Assembly: GCA_963931605.1 (NCBI GenBank)
Contig: OZ007031.1
Coordinates: 124,001-188,000 of the forward strand
From: CALUOB01 sp944322305
GTDB taxonomy: Bacteria > Actinomycetota > Coriobacteriia > Coriobacteriales > Coriobacteriaceae
DNA: 64,000 bases
Reading direction: 5' to 3'
Part shown: one piece after another, positions 60,497 through 64,000 of the stretch
How positions within the stretch are numbered: position 1 is the first letter of the stretch
How the letters are laid out: the number at the start of each line of letters is the position of its first letter
The notes under the pieces: generated by a model
What the model saw: only the letters and a program-made list of their open reading frames with translations
The model's database searches: none
What the model was told of the DNA's origin: nothing
Made by a program: the position numbers and the translations under genes

Positions 60497-60859
60497 TTAG
60501 CGCTTCGCCACGCCGAGGATCGCGCAGCCGATGCTGATGATGATCGAGCCGAACAGCGCCGAGGTGAATCCGCTGATGGCGATGCCCGCGCCCAACACGT
60601 TCACCGAAAGCCAGCTGGCGAGCTCAAGCATGAAGGCGTTCACCACCAGCTGGAAGATCCCGAGCGTGATGATGGTGACGGGAAGCGAGAGCAGGCTCAC
60701 TATGGGCTTGACGAGCGAGTTCACCAAGCTGAGGAACAGCCCGGCGAACAGAAAGCACATCCAGGCCTCGTACGGGCCGAAGGGCGCTATGCCGGGCACG
60801 ATCCACGAAGCAAAGGCGATGGCGATGGCGGTGAAGATCCAGTTGAGGACGAAAGACAT
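60497..60859 (-). CDS. Phage-holin-IV-like / DUF360 family membrane protein
   Basis: A 120-residue protein of four hydrophobic segments, starting MSFVLNWIFTAIAIAFASWI and with LFLSLVNSLVKPIVSLLSLP, the conserved signature of the small PF04020 membrane family. Despite the holin name, members are chromosomal and of unknown role. The start follows AAGGAGCCCCC. It converges with the repeat island on its left. Confidence 0.85.
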   Translation of the reverse strand: MSFVLNWIFTAIAIAFASWIVPGIAPFGPYEAWMCFLFAGLFLSLVNSLVKPIVSLLSLPVTIITLGIFQLVVNAFMLELASWLSVNVLGAGIAISGFTSALFGSIIISIGCAILGVAKR

Positions 60860-61119
60860 GGGGGCTCCTTCAAAAGGCGATAAGCGCCGGGCCCGCCTCG
60901 CGGCGCGTCCGGTGCGCGGTGTCTCGTTCGCTTGTTAGTATCTCCCAAGCCGCTTGAAATCTTTCCGACGCGCGCCTTAGAACTTTCTTATGAAGGCAGG
61001 AGCGCGCCTGGCTGCCCGGCGCTTCGCGGCGCCCCGCCCCTCCTGCGCTTCTCGCGCGGTGCTGCTACCATAGGCGGCAGGACAGCGCGCCGGCCCGCCC
61101 GGCGCGGGGAGGGGGATCC

Positions 61120-62151
61120 ATGGCCTTTACCTACGGCCCGGCTGAGGCCGCGCGCCCGTATTCCACGCAGCCCGGGGAACGGGTCGTCTCGTTTTTCATC
61201 TTCAACACCGACGTGCACCTCATCGCCTACACGCAGGCGGGCGAGGAGGGCGCGGCCGACGAGGCGCTTGTCGCCTGCCGCGACCGCTGCCTGTTCTTCG
61301 AGCACGCGCTCTCGCGCACGCGCCCGGACTCCGACATCTCGCGCGCCCACGCCAGCGCCCCTGCGCCGGTGCCCGTCGCCCCCGAGACCGCCGAGCTCGT
61401 CGAGCTGGCGCAGGGATACTGCGCGCGCAGCCGGGGGCTCTTCGACGTCACGATGGGCACGGTGACCAGCCTGTGGAACTTTCACACCGGCGCGGTTCCC
61501 TCCAAGCGCGCCCTGGCCGAGAAGCTCCCGCACGTCGACTGGCGCCGCGTGCGCGCCGACCGCGCCGCCGGCACGCTCGCGATCGAGGATCCCGAGGCGG
61601 TTCTCGACTTGGGCGGCGTGGCCAAGGGCTACATCGCCGACGACCTGGCGCGCATCCTTGCCGACCACGGCCAGCGCCGCTTCGTGCTCAACCTCGGCGG
61701 CAACGTGCTCGTGGCAGGTGGCCGCCCGGAGGACCGCGCGCACCGCCCGCCGCACCGCGCCGGCGACCCGTGGCGCATCGGCGTGGTGAACCCCTTCGAC
61801 CTGGCGCACCATCGCGCGCTGATAGACGTCGCGGACGGCTCGGTGGTCACCAGCGGCGCCTTCGAGCGCAGCTTCGCGCGCGGGGGTCGCGTGTACCACC
61901 ACATCCTGAGCCCGCGCACGGGCATGCCAGCCGAGACCGACGTGGCGAGCGCCACTATCGTGGCCGAGCGCTCGCTTGACTGCGACGGCTACTCGACTAC
62001 CGCCTTCATGCTGGGCGCGGACGCGGCCATCCCCTTCATCGAGGCCATCCCGGGGGTGGAGGCCGTTGTGATCACGCAGGACGACGAGGTGCGCTACACC
62101 GCCGGCCTGGAGGACCGGCTTGCGCTCATTCCCACGCTCACCAGGTACTAA
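61120..62151 (+). CDS. apbE: FAD:protein FMN transferase (ApbE-like)
   Basis: Transfers FMN covalently to Thr of target proteins such as Na+-translocating NQR/RNF subunits. 343 residues. Family hallmarks: FEHALSRTRPDSDISRAH, the FAD-binding LDLGGVAKGYIADDLA, NLGGNVLVAGG, and HHILSPRTGMPAETD with Mg2+ ligands. The usual lipoprotein signal is absent, so this is a cytoplasmic form. The start follows GGGAGGGGGATCC. No RNF genes are in the window. Confidence 0.94.
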   Translation: MAFTYGPAEAARPYSTQPGERVVSFFIFNTDVHLIAYTQAGEEGAADEALVACRDRCLFFEHALSRTRPDSDISRAHASAPAPVPVAPETAELVELAQGYCARSRGLFDVTMGTVTSLWNFHTGAVPSKRALAEKLPHVDWRRVRADRAAGTLAIEDPEAVLDLGGVAKGYIADDLARILADHGQRRFVLNLGGNVLVAGGRPEDRAHRPPHRAGDPWRIGVVNPFDLAHHRALIDVADGSVVTSGAFERSFARGGRVYHHILSPRTGMPAETDVASATIVAERSLDCDGYSTTAFMLGADAAIPFIEAIPGVEAVVITQDDEVRYTAGLEDRLALIPTLTRY

Positions 62152-62280
62152 GGGCTGCCGCGCAAGGGCTTGCGCGCCCTGCCGCCTTGGCCGGCGCCTC
62201 CCCGAGTGCTTGTGCTACACTGGTCGGCGCTTCGGCACGGTAAAGCGCGCCCTCGGGCGCTGGGGTGAAAGGCGGCGGTT

Positions 62281-62592
62281 ATGGCTGAGAACGACGTGTT
62301 TGCGCAAGGCGATGTGGACCAGCTCGTGCGGGCCTTCGCCATGCTGACCGATCCCGCCGACATCCGCGCCTTCCTCGCCGACCTGTGCACCAAGCGCGAG
62401 ATCTGCGACTTCGCCCAGCGCCTGCAGGTGGCGCGCTTCTTGGACGAGGGCTTCCCGTACGTGGAGGTGCAGGAGCGCACCGGCGTCTCGTCCACCACGG
62501 TGAGCCGCGTGTCCAAGGCCCTGAACGGGCCGTGGGGCGGGTACCGCGCCGTGCTCGTGGGGCTCGAGGACGGGACGGTTCCCAGCCGGTAG
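62281..62592 (+). CDS. TrpR-like regulator, YerC/YecD family
   Basis: A 103-residue helical protein with the TrpR-like fold: DIRAFLADLCTKREICDFAQ, RLQVARFLDEGFPYVEVQER and the recognition helix TGVSSTTVSRVSKALNG. This YerC/YecD group is widespread in Gram-positives, with unknown targets. It starts 129 bp after apbE and may be independent. Confidence 0.9.
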   Translation: MAENDVFAQGDVDQLVRAFAMLTDPADIRAFLADLCTKREICDFAQRLQVARFLDEGFPYVEVQERTGVSSTTVSRVSKALNGPWGGYRAVLVGLEDGTVPSR

Positions 62593-62857
62593 CGACAAAC
62601 AACCAGGTCAAAGCTGCTTTCATCAGCGTTTCCCCGCCGTCTGCAAGGCGGGGCGCAAGCCGGCGTGCGCCCCGACGTCTTGGGTGCGCCGCCGTATTTT
62701 GCCGTGCCGGCTGAGGGCGGGGATTTTGCGTGCGCGCCGCGCGGCCCGAAGGACCGCGCGGATTTCGTGTCCGCACGGGCTGGTATGCTTGTCCGCAAGG
62801 AAAAGCGTTCGACAACGAGCGGCGCCCGCTGCGGGCGGGGCCGATTGCGGGGTTGGT

Positions 62858-64000
62858 ATGGGAGTGCGGATCATAAGGACGCTGGCGGCGCAGGAGCTGC
62901 TCGACGCCGAGGTTGCGCTGCTGCGCGAAGCCGCCGCAGAGGGCAAGGCGTGGCTGCTGGTAGGGAGCGTGGCCGAGAAGCGCCGCGTCGAGCGGGAGCT
63001 TGCGCGCGCGGGCGTCGGCCTGGGCGTGGCCGTGCTCACGCCTGCGCAGTGGCTGGGGGACCTCTGGGTGCTCGGGGGAGACGGCCGCACCCTTGTCAAC
63101 GCCTCCGAGCGCCGGCTGCTCATGGCCGAGGTGCTTTCCCGCGCCTCCGAGGCCGAGCGCGGCCCGCTCGACAACAACGCCGGCACGGTGAAGCTTCTGG
63201 CGGCCATGGCTGCGGAGCTTTTACCCCAGGCGGCGGCCGAGAAGCCCGCGTCTGGGCAGGAAGTCTCCGCGCAGCCGGCGGCCGAGAGGCCCGCAGCCGC
63301 AGCGGGCGCGGCCGCAGCGGGCGCGGGCGCTGCGAGCGCCCGCGCCTGCGTGGCGCACCTGCTCGCGCGCTATCGCGGCGAGCTTGACCGCCGCGGCTTG
63401 GTTGAGCGATGCGAGGCGGCCGGGATCCTGTGCGCCGAGGCGCGGCTGTTCGGCGGCTGCGTGGTGCTGCGCGGCGCCGACGCGCTGAGCGCCTACCTGC
63501 TCGACATGCTGCGCGTCCAGGCGCAGGCGTCCCGGCTGGTTGTTCTGCTGGACGCGCAAGAGGAGGCCATGGCGTCTGCGCTTGCCGCGGCGCTCGCGCC
63601 CGAAGGCGCGCGGGGCGCCGGCGAGGGGGAGGCATCCCCGGCGGTGTGCGTCGAGGATGCCGGCGAGGCGCCGCAGCGCCCCACGCGCTTCTCCGCGAGC
63701 CTCGACGAGCTCTTCTCGCAGCGTCTGTGCGCGCGGGGCGCCCGGCGTGCGGGCGAGGGACGCATGCGCATGCCGGAGCTTGCGCTCGCCGAGATCGCGG
63801 GGCCGTCCGCGCAGAGCCACGCCGAGGCGCGGCTGTTCGAGCGGGTGGCCCGCCGCGTGGCCGAGCCCCCTTCTGACGGTGGGCGCCCGCGCCCTGTCGA
63901 GCTGCTCGCGGTGGCGCCGCGCCCCGGCGAGGCGTTCTGCCGCCTGGCGCCGTGGCTTGCCGAGCGCGGGATCGAAGCGCAGGCGCGCCTGACGCTGCCG
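62858..64000 (+). CDS. AddB-like helicase-nuclease subunit, 3' partial
   Basis: An open frame of 381 codons that runs off the window end. It begins MGVRIIRTLAAQELLDAEVA and contains VNASERRLLMAEVLSRASEA and LLARYRGELDRRGLVERCEA, which resemble the N-terminal region of AddB-type inactivated helicase subunits of the RecBCD-like double-strand-break repair complex (PD-(D/E)XK family). An Ala/Pro-rich insertion lies at about residues 128-160. An addA gene would be expected just beyond the window. The C-terminal nuclease domain is not visible, so the call is moderate. Confidence 0.6.
   Translation, partial: MGVRIIRTLAAQELLDAEVALLREAAAEGKAWLLVGSVAEKRRVERELARAGVGLGVAVLTPAQWLGDLWVLGGDGRTLVNASERRLLMAEVLSRASEAERGPLDNNAGTVKLLAAMAAELLPQAAAEKPASGQEVSAQPAAERPAAAAGAAAAGAGAASARACVAHLLARYRGELDRRGLVERCEAAGILCAEARLFGGCVVLRGADALSAYLLDMLRVQAQASRLVVLLDAQEEAMASALAAALAPEGARGAGEGEASPAVCVEDAGEAPQRPTRFSASLDELFSQRLCARGARRAGEGRMRMPELALAEIAGPSAQSHAEARLFERVARRVAEPPSDGGRPRPVELLAVAPRPGEAFCRLAPWLAERGIEAQARLTLP

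Noticed and set aside
60497..60859. Prophage remnant (holin)
   Set aside because: The PF04020 family is chromosomal and no other phage gene is nearby.

Overview
The window comes from a high-GC chromosome with short intergenic gaps. The gene content (monoderm Tad/Flp pilus locus without a secretin, CarD-like regulator, phosphoketolase beside pyruvate kinase, Rho with a long basic N-terminal extension, amino-acid ABC importers) points to an anaerobic or microaerophilic actinobacterium, most likely class Coriobacteriia (Olsenella, Atopobium or Collinsella type). That placement is inference from gene content, not a database match.

Layout. 1-2820: polar amino-acid ABC importer (binding protein cut by the window start; permease with an unusual extracytoplasmic N-terminal domain; ATPase). 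2969-3460: CarD-like regulator, divergent from argS (3741-5582). 5618-6686: first copy of an IS481-family element, inserted between argS and its terminator. 7050-10556: rho with five AT-hook-like motifs, then a CorA transporter. 10659-13580: short-chain dehydrogenase, an unknown membrane protein, a VanZ-like protein. 13785-19295: phosphoketolase, an anchored protein, and pyruvate kinase on the other strand, with a bidirectional terminator between. 19727-24027: Ca2+-type P-ATPase and RsgA. 24490-34166: a twelve-gene Tad/Flp pilus cluster closed by a DUF192 protein. 34212-34723: a small two-gene module that looks like toxin-antitoxin, then tRNA-Phe. 35036-40979: GH5-like hydrolase, rsmI, metG, rsmA, TatD. 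41131-42853: UmuC-like Y-family polymerase with a YolD-like partner. 43024-44451: GH1 glucosidase. 45298-48329: copper operon copA-copZ-csoR. 48804-51248: DEAD-box helicase with a long RGG-like tail. 51444-53392: divergent cysK and cysE. 54104-59126: MarR regulator, a second amino-acid ABC importer, and an ATP-grasp gene split by the second IS481 copy (57310-58378). 59185-62592: PPOX-like/ferredoxin protein, holin-family membrane protein, ApbE, TrpR-like regulator. 62858-64000: start of an AddB-like repair protein cut by the window end.

The most notable observations are these. Both IS copies sit in GCTAGC sites, and the transposase stop codon is supplied by the duplicated target, not by the element. 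Excising IS copy 2 with one target repeat restores a 321-codon ATP-grasp frame. Several intergenic islands carry dispersed, structured repeats: a modular repeat of about 236 bp in two copies, a short motif in several gaps, and very long hairpins at 45107-45178 and 60364-60468. I found no CRISPR array, prophage or rRNA operon. None of the gene clusters is clearly a wholly new system; the novelty lies in the repeats, the IS behaviour and some domain architectures.
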